A stretch of 64,000 nt of DNA from Galaxea fascicularis (taxonomy: Eukaryota; Cnidaria; Anthozoa; Scleractinia; Euphylliidae), in assembly GCA_948470475.1 (NCBI GenBank), contig OX419342.1, positions 583,701 through 647,700 on the forward strand, written 5' to 3'. A program made the translations under genes and the position numbers. The notes beneath the pieces are model-generated. The model saw nothing but the letters and a program-made list of their open reading frames with translations, was not told where the DNA came from and searched no databases. Positions 1-12,500 of this stretch are shown in pieces (within the stretch, counting starts at the first letter, position 1; every line of letters begins with the position of its first letter).

Positions 1-1000
1 AGCGTGTTTTGTTTTGAAAATAGAGCAGTTTGAATTTTAGATTTTCTCTCTGTGCGTGACATAAAGATGTCTGCTCACAAGCATGTCACGTACATGAAAA
101 CATCGATTCAGCGTGTTTTTAGAGGTCTAAAAGCCAGCATCTATGTAAATGTTTACAAGTTCAAAAGAGAGAAGAAAGCCTTTGAGACAGCGGAAGTAAA
201 TTCCAGATGTTTTCACTCGTTTCCGGCTGCCATATTGGAGCCCCTCAGAGGGACTCCATCTCATGGGGCGTCCATACATATTTTGAGTGGTACATTTTGC
301 CGAATAACTCGAGTATGGGATATCGCACAGCCCTGAAACTTTGCCATTTTGTTTATCTCTTCTACAATATCTTAATTTCTTGACTTAATCTATTGAATGG
401 TTGGTGACTTTATTTTTAAACTTGCGTGGCTTCCACGTGACTGAAAACCAAGAACAAAAAAAGCCGTTTTGTTATGCGATAGCGAGGAAAACCTTAAAAC
501 AGGGAATAATTCACTTTATCGTGTGATAATAAATGTTCTTGAGTTTTGCGATGCCGTCCTTTTTAACCCGAAAACTGAAACCCAAAGAAAGGTATTTAGC
601 GATCATCAACGGGAGGATGCAACCTCTGTAAACGGAGGTTGTCGGAAACTGGCCGCCGAGGCTGTTCTGGAGCTCGATCGAAAGTTTTTAATCTTCCCGT
701 CAATGTTTGAAAATTTTATTGAATGAAAGAAAGGTAATGGCATTTGTGAATTCCATGGAACAGTGAAAGATCATTAGTCAGAGTAGTTTTGCTTTTCTCA
801 ATAAAAAACACCTGTACAGTAGTAACAGGTGATTCCGTTCATTAATGAACTGGCATGATTTTCAGTGCTCTAGCTGTTTGAAGTCACGTTTAGTGGAGCT
901 TTTACTCCCTTGCGGTTTGTATTCAGTGAGAGCAAGACAAAACTTCTCTTGATTTCTCTTCTAATGATTTGAGTTTTTGTTCATTTAACGGGGTGTGTCT
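1..1000. other. Left-edge spacer, no recognised gene
   Basis: Two short open frames (52-336 and 469-726) lie here. Neither resembles a family I know, has a convincing splice partner or shows compositional bias, so I do not call them genes. An AATAAA sits near 801 and could end a plus-strand transcript entering from the left, but nothing else supports that. The stretch next to position 1000 is probably distal promoter of the SERTA-domain gene that follows. Confidence 0.4.
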
Positions 1001-1011
1001 GAAAGTCGCGT

Positions 1012-1128
1012 TGACGTCCGTGAGTAAGGCCTTGTATTTCGTAATGACGTCAGACATTTTGCCTCAAGTTAAGCCACTGTTCCAGAATTGTGTCATTTGT
1101 GGATCAGTGACGTCCATTTCTATTTAAA
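1012..1128 (+). promoter_or_regulatory. CRE cluster and TATA-like box of SERTA gene 1
   Basis: A full palindromic CRE (TGACGTCA, 1045-1052) is flanked by two TGACGTCC variants (1012-1019 and 1108-1115). A TATA-like TATTTAAA follows at 1121-1128. Three CREB/ATF-type sites within about 105 bp just before a TATA-like box is the layout of a cAMP- or stress-induced gene. The sites are read directly from the sequence; the regulation is inferred. Transcription would start near 1150, leaving a 5' leader of roughly 650 bases with short upstream open frames (for example ATG at 1161). Confidence 0.5.
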
Positions 1129-1807
1129 CACAACGCAGAATATTTTCTTTTTGTAATAATATGAGAAACTGCCTTTACAGTCGGGTTTTTCCCCGTGGTT
1201 TTGTCCGAATAAAGAGTGAGACTGGCCTTCGCGGCGATGACGCGGCGATTGGAAGAATTTCTTTCAGGGTCTTTCCCTGATTCTGCGATGAAGCTACATT
1301 TGATTGGTAAATAGGCTGTCAGTCAAGTATAGCTATGGTAACAGTGGCGGATAAACGTCATGTTGCGAGGAGTTTCGAGGAAGTTCTGGAAAACAAGCCG
1401 GCATACGGACGTGATTTTCAAACCTTGTTGTCAAATTTTATCATTTTCGCTTCCTGTTTCGACGGAGTCTCGCCACTGAAGTTTCGTGGATCCTCTTATA
1501 ACGAAGTTCAATACTTTATGCCAGTTTTTTCCCGTTGCAGTTCAATCTGAAGGTTCATCGTTTATCGCCGCGCGATTTCGTGACAAGTGAACAATATTTT
1601 CTCCCGGCTCGGTATCTTCCAGCATTTCGCCACAGGTCTACAGCTGTGCTACCTCTGGGTCAGTCATACTTGGGTGTACAGGAAAGCCTGTATATTTCGC
1701 TAGTTGAACGTTTATTCCTCGAGAGAAAGGCTTTTTGTGCAATTTCAACTCAAAAGCAAGGAAGTCAACATCATCAGATATTGTTTTCGTCTGGATTCCT
1801 TCATTAA

Positions 1808-2374
1808 ATGTGTCTAACAGAGGCAAAGAGAGAGGAACATGAACAATTTGTGCAATCGGCAGTCAAGAAACAGCAGCAGAACAAACGCAAGAGAGAACCG
1901 AATATGTGCGTGGCGGCTGTTTTAGAATGCACCGTGCGAAGAATTTGTAGTGAAGTCTGCTCTAGTTATTTTTGTCTTTGTACGCATCCAAAGAGAAGGA
2001 GACTTAGCACATCTGACGAGGAAAATGAAACAAAAACAGTCGTATCCTCTGGAAATCGACAAAACATGTTACAAACTAACAATATATTTAAGTCAAATAA
2101 CAGTCATAATCCCTTGCGTGAAATTCACGAAACTTTTGTCATACCAGAAACACCGCAAAGTGTGCCTTGCGAGGAGTCGGAAGTTGGACACTTTCTACAC
2201 AGTTCAACCATGGAATTAACGGAGTTACCATCAATAGAAGAAGTAGAAGAACTTTTGAAAGAGATCGAGTGTAATTCGGACTTACATGCTTTAGAAGAAG
2301 AGATCGGAGCTCTTCTGAAGACAAACTCTGACGATCCATTTCACCCTGGCTTGCTTGAATTATTGTTTAATTAG
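1808..2374 (+). CDS. SERTA-domain protein 1 (SERTAD/CDCA4-like transcriptional co-regulator)
   Basis: Predicted 188 aa. Residues about 14-50 align without gaps to the SERTA core of vertebrate CDCA4/SERTAD proteins: a hydrophobic start (FVQSAVKK), a basic NKRKR run, then EPNMCVAAVLECTVRRICSE, matching the family pattern P-N-L-C-x-x-V-L-I-x-N-T-V-R-x-I. The rest is polar, and the C-terminal third is acidic and leucine-rich (EEVEELLKEIE, PGLLELLFN), like the acidic activation tail of SERTAD proteins, which act as nuclear co-regulators of E2F/DP and CBP-dependent transcription. The start used is the ATG at 1808. An acceptor-like TCTAACAG ends at 1820, so the true N-terminus could come from an upstream exon. 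A paralogue with the same domain lies on the minus strand at 37877-38230. The domain call is fairly firm, while the exact vertebrate counterpart is not assignable. Confidence 0.65.
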   Translation: MCLTEAKREEHEQFVQSAVKKQQQNKRKREPNMCVAAVLECTVRRICSEVCSSYFCLCTHPKRRRLSTSDEENETKTVVSSGNRQNMLQTNNIFKSNNSHNPLREIHETFVIPETPQSVPCEESEVGHFLHSSTMELTELPSIEEVEELLKEIECNSDLHALEEEIGALLKTNSDDPFHPGLLELLFN

Positions 2375-5300
2375 TGATGCGTAAACAGCATTTAACGCAC
2401 GGAAAATTAAGCACAAGTTACTTCCTGTGGGTTAACGGAGCCAACGGACCCAAAATACCAGGCTCTCCTTCGGCCCTAAGATATCTCCTTACATTCCGTG
2501 TATGATATGGGCGGTATACAACGGGTGGGTGAAAAATGTTTATCATTCAGTTGTTATACAATGTTTCATGCTTGCTAAGCAATGTTGCTGCGCATACAGT
2601 TAGATGCCGAGGTTCATCAAAATTCCGATCCAGGTATTTTTTTTTTTGCAGTGCCACCAACTGAAATAACCTGAGGTATTCTGTATTGGCGTTGTTGACC
2701 GACTGGGATAAAATATTTATTATGTCCGGTTTGAATTTTTTTAATTAACTTAATTTGTGACAAACCTTGTTTCATGGTCAATTTGTTTTTGTACTTTTTC
2801 TAAAATAACAATCTGTCTTCATATGAACATGAACCAAAGCCTCTATTGTACAGAGTATATTATTTAAGAATTTAAGAAAAAAACATCTCAGATGGTTGTA
2901 ACAGTCATTACTGTACAGTTTGGACAAGGTATTCTGCACAAATGTGATTACATGAAAGTCATACATATTTAAGGAAGTTGTCATCCCTTGGAAGAACAAA
3001 ATAAATCTCATACAAACTTTACCTCTGCAATGTGAATACCTCCTTTACCCGGCCTGCGGTGATGCTCACCATTTTGCTAGAACTGGCCAGCCAGACCAAT
3101 CAGTTTACAAATGAAGGACACTAATTTGGCTGACTGGTTGTAATACTAGTCCTTTGAATTCCCTTTAAATGGGACATACTGTTTTCAAAGTGTACAAGTT
3201 TGGCAACTTTTCTGAGCCAGCCCTTCAAGACAGACGAGTGTATTCAATTTAAAAATTGACAAATGGAAACTGTGCTAAGACTGTCCTTTGACCAGGGTTA
3301 TTATTGCAGTTGCTACTTTGATAGCATGAGTGTTAATAATGAATGTTTGGTTTTATCGACTGAGATCACAAAAGAAAGTGGCCAATGGAAAGATATTTGA
3401 GAGCTGCATTTGAAATACATCACCAGCATAGACACAAATAATGAATATTAAGTTGGTATAGTTACTGTTTTGAGCCCAAGTGAGTATACGTAAATCAAGC
3501 TTTAAGTCAGCATTGCTTCACACGAGTTTCCTAGTAGGAAGTAAGGAAGGAATGGTATTGCATACCTCTTGCAATGTTGCTCACTGTGGAGTTTGTCAGC
3601 GTTCTGGTTGTTGGTAAGCATCATTGTTGCATATCAGTAGGGGATATCTAAAATTCCCTCCTTTTTACTCAAGAGGTTGTGGATTGGTTCAGCACACAAA
3701 ATTGACTTAATAAGGTCTTAAGTCAAATAAAGCCTCATTTAACAGCAAAATTGAAGATCCATTACTTTAATGAGTTCTACAGCTCTCCCCAAAGATTTAC
3801 ATTTCAATCTCCTTTCTTCCATCTTCTCTGGTTGGAAAACATTTGAATTCAATGTAGCTGACCACCTACTTGGCATCCACCATCCTCCTTTAACAAATCC
3901 AGTCACATAATAGACCTTATTCATAAATGGCTGCCTATTCATCATTCTTTTGTCCCTGTGCAAATTAGCCTACCAAGCCTCGTTAGCATGTGCTAACTTG
4001 AAAAGAATTCTTGCTCTAATGTGAGGCTTGGTAGGCTAATTTGCACAATAACAAAACAAAAATAAAACAGCCGCCATTTATGAATAAGGTCTATACAATG
4101 TTTATAATGTATTACAAGGAGAAATGACCATCTTAACCTAAGGTTTGGTACTAGCATCCAGGGGACCATGAAGATGAGTGTTCTCCATCAGTTACTAAAA
4201 CCTTAAAAAATAAAAAAACTCAATGACTGAAACTTGCATAGTTTAAACTCCTCTTTATTGACAACATGCTTGTCACATTCTTACATGATTGTTTATCTTG
4301 CTGTGTAAAATCCATCATACAAAGAATGCTTTATATTGATGATTGTGTATAAACCAATGTTTAAATAAATGTTTGAAATCAATTAACATTGCAAGGACAG
4401 TTTTAACTTCAAATGCCAGTTATGAATAATTGGAACATTGTCCACAAGCTGTTGAGCTGTAAGCTGGCCCATTACCAACACACTCCGGAACAACAGACTA
4501 CTACTAATTTGTAACCATGACCAAAGAGCCCCTGATACTAGCAGTGACCTAGCTAAAAAGGCGGAAAAAATACTTCATGTCCAAGTGCAAACCATTTTCT
4601 AATGTTAAACTTGTAGCTTAGGAATCTTTACCTCTGTTCTCAAGTTACATTCAACATCTCTCTGCAGTGCAATATGTTGCTCTCTTAAAATAATGTCAAT
4701 GGTGCAGAAAAAGCAAATGTGAATAACCTGATTTACCTACATCTTACAAGTGGTTAAAACTAAACATGAGCAAGACAAGCAAGTGAAGACCAAGATTGCC
4801 CATGCAGGGCGACATGTTTCACGTATGTTTCCTTTTTGTAACCAACACCACCATGTGAAGTGGAGGCAAAATACCCTCGAGTATTTTAGCATTCCTTCAA
4901 ACGGCCATGATCGAGATTCTCTGCTGAATAACTATATAGAAATGTACAGCAATTAAATTACTCACTGTTCATAACTTCTACATTTCAATATAAAATAATA
5001 TAAAATACATAACTTGTCTTTAATTTATATTCCACAGTTTGTAATAGAACACTTTACAATTTGATGGTAGGACGGTAGTAAATAAACTGTAACAAAATAA
5101 TACAAAGTGTAACATCGCACTAAGAACTGTCAACACTTTGAAATTTAAAAGAAACAATGTACAAGTTATTGTAGCTTTTGGCTTTCAATACACCAACAGC
5201 AAAACATTTTCAAACAAGAAATCTTACAACTTTTGATTATGTAATAATGCATATGTGTTTATTTGTATAGATATGTTTCCAACATTTAAAAAAATCTAAA

Positions 5301-5446
5301 TTTATTCTTCTGCCAGCTACTTGACATAAACACAAAAGAAGTACAAAAATACTTGATGTATGAAGATAGTAGCTACAGCACTTTGAACAAAATCTCTACC
5401 TAACCATTAAGGGAAAATATTATTTACTAAAAACTAACAATAAATA
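2375..5446. other. Spacer between SERTA gene 1 and XPO1, with fold-back element
   Basis: AT-rich sequence without a recognisable coding exon. It should contain the 3' UTR of the SERTA gene (an AATAAA lies near 3000) and the 3' UTR of XPO1 on the other strand (minus-strand AATAAA read as TTTATT at about 5258-5263). A 183-bp inverted-repeat element at 3911-4093 is listed separately. The short open frames here have no family resemblance. Confidence 0.5.
3911..4093. mobile_element. MITE-like inverted-repeat element, TAGACCTTATTCATAAATGG ends
   Basis: The left end, TAGACCTTATTCATAAATGG, returns as its reverse complement at the right end (CCATTTATGAATAAGGTCTA, to 4093). Inside, a second pair of arms is formed by AGCCTACCAAGCCTC and GAGGCTTGGTAGGCT. 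Nearly the whole 183 bp can fold into a hairpin. The ends are compatible with insertion at TA. No transposase is encoded, so it would be non-autonomous. Confidence 0.7.
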
Positions 5447-8400
5447 TTAATCTTGCATTTCTTCTGGCATGTCATGGGGGTTGACAATTCCAGGCACAGA
5501 TAGCTGAACTTTACGCTTTTCCTCCTGTGCTGCAACAAGCTGCTTTTCTCGTTCTTCCAGATACAAATCACTTACGTCTTCTGATCTGAACTCCTACATA
5601 AATGAAACAAAGAACTTTTTTGTTTTTGGCAATATTTCCTTAATGGGCAGCTTTCTCAAGCACTTCACTGCTGTAAACCAATAAACAATGAGCTGACAAT
5701 GACTGACATTTTTCTGTATTGGGGCATTTACAATCATCAGTTGAACTAGTGAAAATATGACACCATCACAAGGGTTTAGACAATCCTCAGACGCTTACAC
5801 CAACAGAGAACAAACCTTAATTTGCACCATGAAGTCTCGTAAATGTTCCTTGAAAGCTGGGATGTCTTGGTCAAGATCAAACAGTCCTTGGACTGTCAGT
5901 TTAACCTGTGCACTGAGAACAGAAATAAACAGAGGATGTTAAGTGAAATGCATTGAGAAAACACTAAGTGGCTACCTGCACTTGGAAGATCAATATTTCA
6001 TTAATATAAGCCAGTCTTGCATAGACCATAACAACACTCAAAAAAGCCTTAGCATAGTGTTCCACCCAATCCTTTGATTCTAAACCACTTGCATATAGCA
6101 TTACAGTCACATAGAGTCAGCAGGTTTACAAACGTTTAACAGGAAGTGAAGGAGTGATATTAGCTTCATGAATGCAACTTGGAAATGGCAGAGCCATTTT
6201 CAGAGTTAAATGTAAAAGACATGACTACCAAAACATGGACAATTACATGCTTTTTTAGTCCTACTGCACATTCATTTGCTTCCCACTTATCACTTATGCT
6301 ACTTTTTTGGTCACACCAACCAAGAGAAGTCACAAGTAATCCTGCAATGGTCAACTTACTCCTGCAGATGTGGGAATGCTTGCTTCAGCAGGTTGGCGAT
6401 GCATTCTTGAACATAAGCCTGCAAGTACAATGTCAAGAAATTGCATCAAGTATTGTTCAAGTCACAGGGCTGTCATTAAGGGCTGGGGATTTTTCCCCTG
6501 TATTTTGAGGTATTCTGCAACTACTTTGATATAAAACCAGCATGTTGACTTCCCTACAACAACTTGAATCTCCAGCTGTTTTTTGTATATCTCCACCCAC
6601 TTCAACAATTAGTGACAGCCCTGAAGTCAGCAATACAAGATAACAGAGTTTACAGTATATACATTTAATGCTGGCCCCGGTTGTTCAAACATTGAATAGT
6701 GCTATCCACTGGATAAATCACTATCCAGCAGTTAAGTATTGGGAAAGCTAATTGCACTATCCACTGGATAGATATTTATCCGGTGGATAGCTATTCAGCC
6801 TTTGAACGACCGGGGCCAGACCTATAAGTAAATGTAATAATTTACATCATATAGTATTGCATTTCCTACTAAAAAGACTAGATCTGATAAAATTATTTGC
6901 ATTTCTCGTTTGCATACATCTTCACATTAAAAACTTAAGCTTAAATAAATAGCTGAACAAAATCTTTCAGTCAGCTTGAATTTAAGTGTCTTATTTAAAA
7001 ATTCATCTACTATACTCCTTCTTTACAAGCTATTAAAAAAAAATAATAATAATGTAAAATTAATAGATCTAAAATTTAATAGTTAAATGTTAATTAGGAG
7101 CAAAAAATCCTCTACCTGGATACCTTGTGTAGTTTTGCAACCACAGATATAACAAATTATGAATGTATTACTGCACACACCTGGTTTGAAGGGTATTGAG
7201 TACTCCCCGCAGGAAACAAAGGCTCGGATACCTTGCCTGACTCTACTAGAGTGAACATGTGGGCCAAAATGGTGGCATGCATTGTTAAACCTTCAGACAC
7301 AGAAAAGATAAGATAAGATCACAGCAATTAAAACATTTTAGGGCCAAAAAATCATGACGAAGGAAGTTCTAGTTTGAATTAAGGATGACAGCATGGCCAA
7401 GCAGTTTAGGGATCTGCATTTTAAGTTTCACTTTATATGCTGGTTGGAGTTAGCCACACTTGTAAATAGCCAACTGGTTTGCATCCTGCCAGCTTCTTGG
7501 GTTTCCTAGCCTTGTTATGTTTATTTGTTTCAAGGGATATGACCCATGACATTGTAATCAATTAAACTGGAAGCTGGTCACATAATTCACATGCAACATT
7601 ATTCTTACAAGCCAACTGTGGAGTCTAATCTGTGATCACCTGCAGTGTGTGATGTGTCAGTAACAACTGACAGCACATGTTGCACAATCATCATGTAATA
7701 TGTCTGATAGAAGCTTTGCACAGCGGTCTCTTGTTCCAAACTCTTCAACAAAGAGTACAAGACATGAAGTCCTATCGACAAACAACAATGTAATGTCAGT
7801 TCAAAATTATATGAAACAAGCCAGCAACTAAAATCAAGGAGAAAACAATCTATTGACAGTTCAGCCATACCAATATCAGCAACATTTCTCATGGTGTGTT
7901 TGAAGGCCCAAACAATAGAGTCGAGTACCAGTTTGAACTGTGCAGGAGGTATTGATAAAAGTGCTGAAAAATTAAAAAATTAAAACTTAAAGCACAGAAA
8001 GATCTCCAGATCAAGGGTAGTGGAAACCAAATTTTATAGAAATCATTTGCAAGAGACAACCTGTGTGACACTGGTCACTACTTAAAGGGTAAGACACCCT
8101 AATAAGCACTCTAGAATACAAGGGCTGAGCCTGTACTCTAAAAGAAATACAATACAAGGTATTCCATATTAAGTAAAAAGAGCTTCACATTCACATAAAG
8201 CTTCATCACCTTGAAAACAATGTTGTACCACGGCTTGAAGGAGGAGGAAAAAGTTTGTTCTATGTTCAGGAAACTCCTCAAAGTTCTAAAAAATACAAAC
8301 AAACAAAAAGTGTGTGAATAGTGTATTAGATCAGGAAGGGACACCAAACCAAAAATAGGCTCTGTACCAACCTTATTTATCATTTCTAACGTGCACTCGA

Positions 8401-9528
8401 ACACTGCATCAAATATCTTTGGAATATGCTCAGTGACATTTCGCTGAAGTAACAAAAAACCCAATAAATATTGTGATTTACCAATGCACTAAAAATTTAT
8501 TTAGTACAAAACTTTTAATATCGGTAACGCCTGATTCTGTGAAGGATTCCAAGATTTGGAATTAGTATCAGGTAACAACGTGGTTTTAACACAGAGTTAC
8601 CAGTAAGTATTAGGGGGTTGGAGACTGAGAAGGATGTACTAAATCTAAAGCACCAAATCATTGCAACATCTTTCAAGATATTGTGTGGTTCCAGAAAATA
8701 TCCATACCCCCCCACGGAAGACTTTTTAATTTGCACCCCCCTCCCCCCAGGATTTTCCGTTCCAGAGGGGTCTTTGATGACCCCCCCTCCCCTCTGGAAT
8801 TTCCAGAAGTTTTGTACTTATAAAAAGAAAGTGAATACCACCTAAGTTACGTAAATACGATAGAATTTTATTACAACAGTGTAAACATTAAGGTTAACTT
8901 TAACAAAAATATAATGCTTTGTTTGGGTAGCACGTCGGCTGTTTCACGTTTTTGTGCAAACTCCGATGAGAACGTTTCACTCGCTAAAACAACTTCGCAA
9001 ACGATAGTAAATAAAACAGAAACTTACAAGGTTCCTTTGTCTATACATTTTGTCAGTTTCTTCGGGTTGATTCTTATTTAGGACCAAAAACTTCACTGAC
9101 ACACGCGTTAACACAGTAGGTTTCGTGAACGTTGTCACGATGTACCAGCCAGGTAGCCAGGCCTTCTAAAGGTCGAACGAAAACGAGACAAAGCTGGAAA
9201 TCTGGGGACGAGACTCCAGTTGAGACCGCCATTTTAAATGTTTTGAAGAAAGTAGCTTTGCGAAATTGTAGCCCTAGCTAACTCAAAGAGAAAAAGAAAC
9301 ATTGAAGCTAATAATGTGAACTTTATCTCAATGGCCAGGAGTACTGACTTTTGTTTCAAAACAACGTATGTGTGTTTTTGTGCTTCAGATCGATCGTATG
9401 TTGCTTTCAATGTTTTGTACATGGTTCGTGACCCTTTGGAAAAGTAGTTCCCCACAAAACCCCCTACCCCTCGGAAATTACTGCCCTTCAACCCCCCCTC
9501 TCCCTCGGAATTTCCAATGATCTTCCGT

Positions 9529-9559
<31 letters not shown>

Positions 9560-12500
9560 ACATTCTCACCTACAGTATATCGCTTAAACAAGATAACAAC
9601 GATCACAATAAAACAAACCTCCAACTTGTTAACAAATGTTGCCATCGTACTCAGCACTTCAGGTTCCCTAGCATTGGGTACATTCCTTTGATAGTCTCCA
9701 AGCACAGCATCCAATAAAGGAGGGATGAAGTTGTCACAGACAAGCTTAGCATCATTTGATTTGCTAACCCAGGTTGATATTAATCTCAGTGTCTCTGTTT
9801 TTACTGTCCTCATAGCCCTGATCAAAGGCTGTTTTGTGACAATCTCGCCATTCTCAGCTATTGCCACAGAAATGTTTTCACTAAGACAGCGGTACACATT
9901 CAGCATGTCCAAGTATATTCTCCCAAGCTGTGTAACAAAAGGGTGCCCAACTGACTTGCATCCTCTGACGTTTGTTTTCAAAATGTTTCCTAACTGTTTT
10001 ACGACTTCAATCTCTCTCAAATGGTCAATATTCTGCAAGAAAACACAAGCAATTATTAGTTTACTGTCAGATAACCTTGAATGCAAGAGTAGCTTGAATC
10101 GGACTAGCTTACCCTTGTTGCCTCCTTCACAATATTGTCCCAAGCCTGGTTTGGAAGGGACATGTACTTCTCGATCAGTCTCTCCATGACAACTGAATCC
10201 TGCAAACAAAGCATCAGTAAAAATGTGACCCCACAATTCACACCAATACTGGATTTCCACAAAACTATTAACAGAAACACTGAAGTCTATAAGAAGCATG
10301 TGCTGTAAATAAACCTGTGAAATGGGTGTGGCAGCATCCGCCAACAAAGGCCTGCTTTAAAGGATTTGCTTTACACCATTTGACTCTGGTCACTTGAATA
10401 CAGAGCGCTAATTTTCTTATGTTTTCATAGAATGGAGTAGACAAGGTTAAGGCAATACACAATATGTACCCTGAACTTACAATAACCAATTAAAATTCTG
10501 GGTGTCCTGGGTTCAATTCCCGGACTCGCTCGGCATCATAAGAGGGCTGAGTTTGTTGGTTCTCTACTCTGCTCAGAGAGGTTTTTCTCCAGGTACTCCA
10601 GTTTTCCCTTCTCTCCAAAAACCAACATTTCATTTGATTTCAGAATTGTAAAGATTTCGGATAGTAAAGCTTATTATTGTACGGTGCATTTGATCATATT
10701 CACATGCTAACTTGCACAGAACAGGTGATAAATTATAATTATTAAATTAAGTTGTATAATGCATAAAAAAGGCTTACAGTTTGAGCACTGATCATATAGC
10801 CAACTGCCTCATAAAATGTATGAACCTAAAAGAAAATGAAAATGAGCATCAACAAACAGGGTAACACTGTTATATAAACCCACAAAGAGGAGGTCTTTGT
10901 GTAGCAGTTCTTACAAGTTTCTTGTGCAAATACTTGTATGGAGTATGCAAAAATTTATAGCTGTTCATGTAGCCCTTAATACCAATTCTGGTTAAGTTAA
11001 CTGCCCTCTTGTTTAATCACTTTCCTACTGTCCAACTTATGTTCCAATTTCCCTTTTTAAAGTTCACTTAATGCTAAAATGAATTTTTGCACCTGTTGGA
11101 AACGCATTGCGGTTTTATTCCTTTTTTTTTAATACAAAATATTGGACTTTTATAGGCTTCAAAACTGAGCACCTTTTTATCATGACTGAGTGAGAAGGGG
11201 CATGGGTCTATTCCTGATTTGACATCACAAACTGATTTGCATCGTATCAAGTCTTTGTAAACATGCATGCAAAGTATAGATTGTGATGTCAAATCAGGGA
11301 TAGACCAATGCCCCTGCTCACTCAATCATGAAAGTAACTTAGTGTTGAAGTCAAGGTTAGGTAAAAAAAGGGGGAAAAAAAAGCTGCAACATGCTTTGAA
11401 CAGGTGCAAAGATTTATTTTAGACAAAAACTACTTTGAGGTTAGGTACCCTTTAAGGTGTACATTGTAATATGGAGGCAAAGAATGTCACCTGTTGAGGC
11501 TGAAGATCGCAGATGATGGATTGTGTGTTATTTAATATTTCTTCTATGAAAGGCATGACTTCTCCGACTTGGACCTGAAAAAATTACATTGTGTTAACTC
11601 AAACTCATTTTTAATTCACTGATTAACGTGGCTGATAAACAAAAAACCATCCAACCTGAACAAAATGTCTTCTGCATTTCTGAGCAATTTTAATGAATGT
11701 GTCACAAGCCATGTCTTGTACACCATCGTGTGTTTCTGATAAAAAAATACATGTAATACAGTGAATCAACCACTTTTGATGACTACCAGTCAGTACGCTG
11801 CATGATACCATAGGGATCGGGATAAACATGTATGCTTTTCAAGAAACAGTGCTTTGTGATCAAAACCAGTGAGAGGAACATGTAAACTAATTTCGAGGCA
11901 CATTTCCAGAAAGGAATAAAGTCTGTTACACTACTTCTTGTACTAGTTGTACCAGTTACAAAAAGAGCCATGGTTTAATTGGATGTAATGCTTCATGGGC
12001 ATCTGACTGTGCGACTGAAATACGAAGATAAATTAATGGACAAGGATATCTTGGATTTCAGCAAAGAAAAACAAGAAAGCTTACCATGCATAAACTCAAA
12101 CAGCTTATTCACAACAGTCTTCAAAAACTTCCAGTGTGCCCTTAAAAACAACACTAAGTCAGATTAAACCACCTTGAACAGTCTATGAAGTGTCCTGGGC
12201 TGTCTTTAAGTTCCAAGTCATATGTTGCACTGGGTCTGGCAGCCATAACTACTTCTACCAAAGACAATATATCAAGGGCCCATTAAGGGTATTCAACCCA
12301 AATAGGTGTTATGGATTATGGGGCTGCAAATAACTGTTGGACAATGTCTCACTAAAATCAGTCCCTGTCTGAAGAAATCTTAACTTTGGTGGACACTCTG
12401 TCAGAACAAATTTTTTTTACCAGATAATAAGTAAATAATAATAATAATAACAAGGCTGTGCTCTAAGAAAAGTAGTTGGGCACCCAAATCTCTAAACCCT

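Noticed and set aside
8618..9569. Open frames starting in the G/C-rich element ends as a gene
   Set aside because: They translate the terminal inverted repeats of a transposable element.
10497..10530. Possible tRNA gene (GGGTTCAATTCCCGG)
   Set aside because: Only the T-arm/B-box is present, with no acceptor stem, anticodon arm or A-box. The downstream sequence matches a tRNA-derived SINE.
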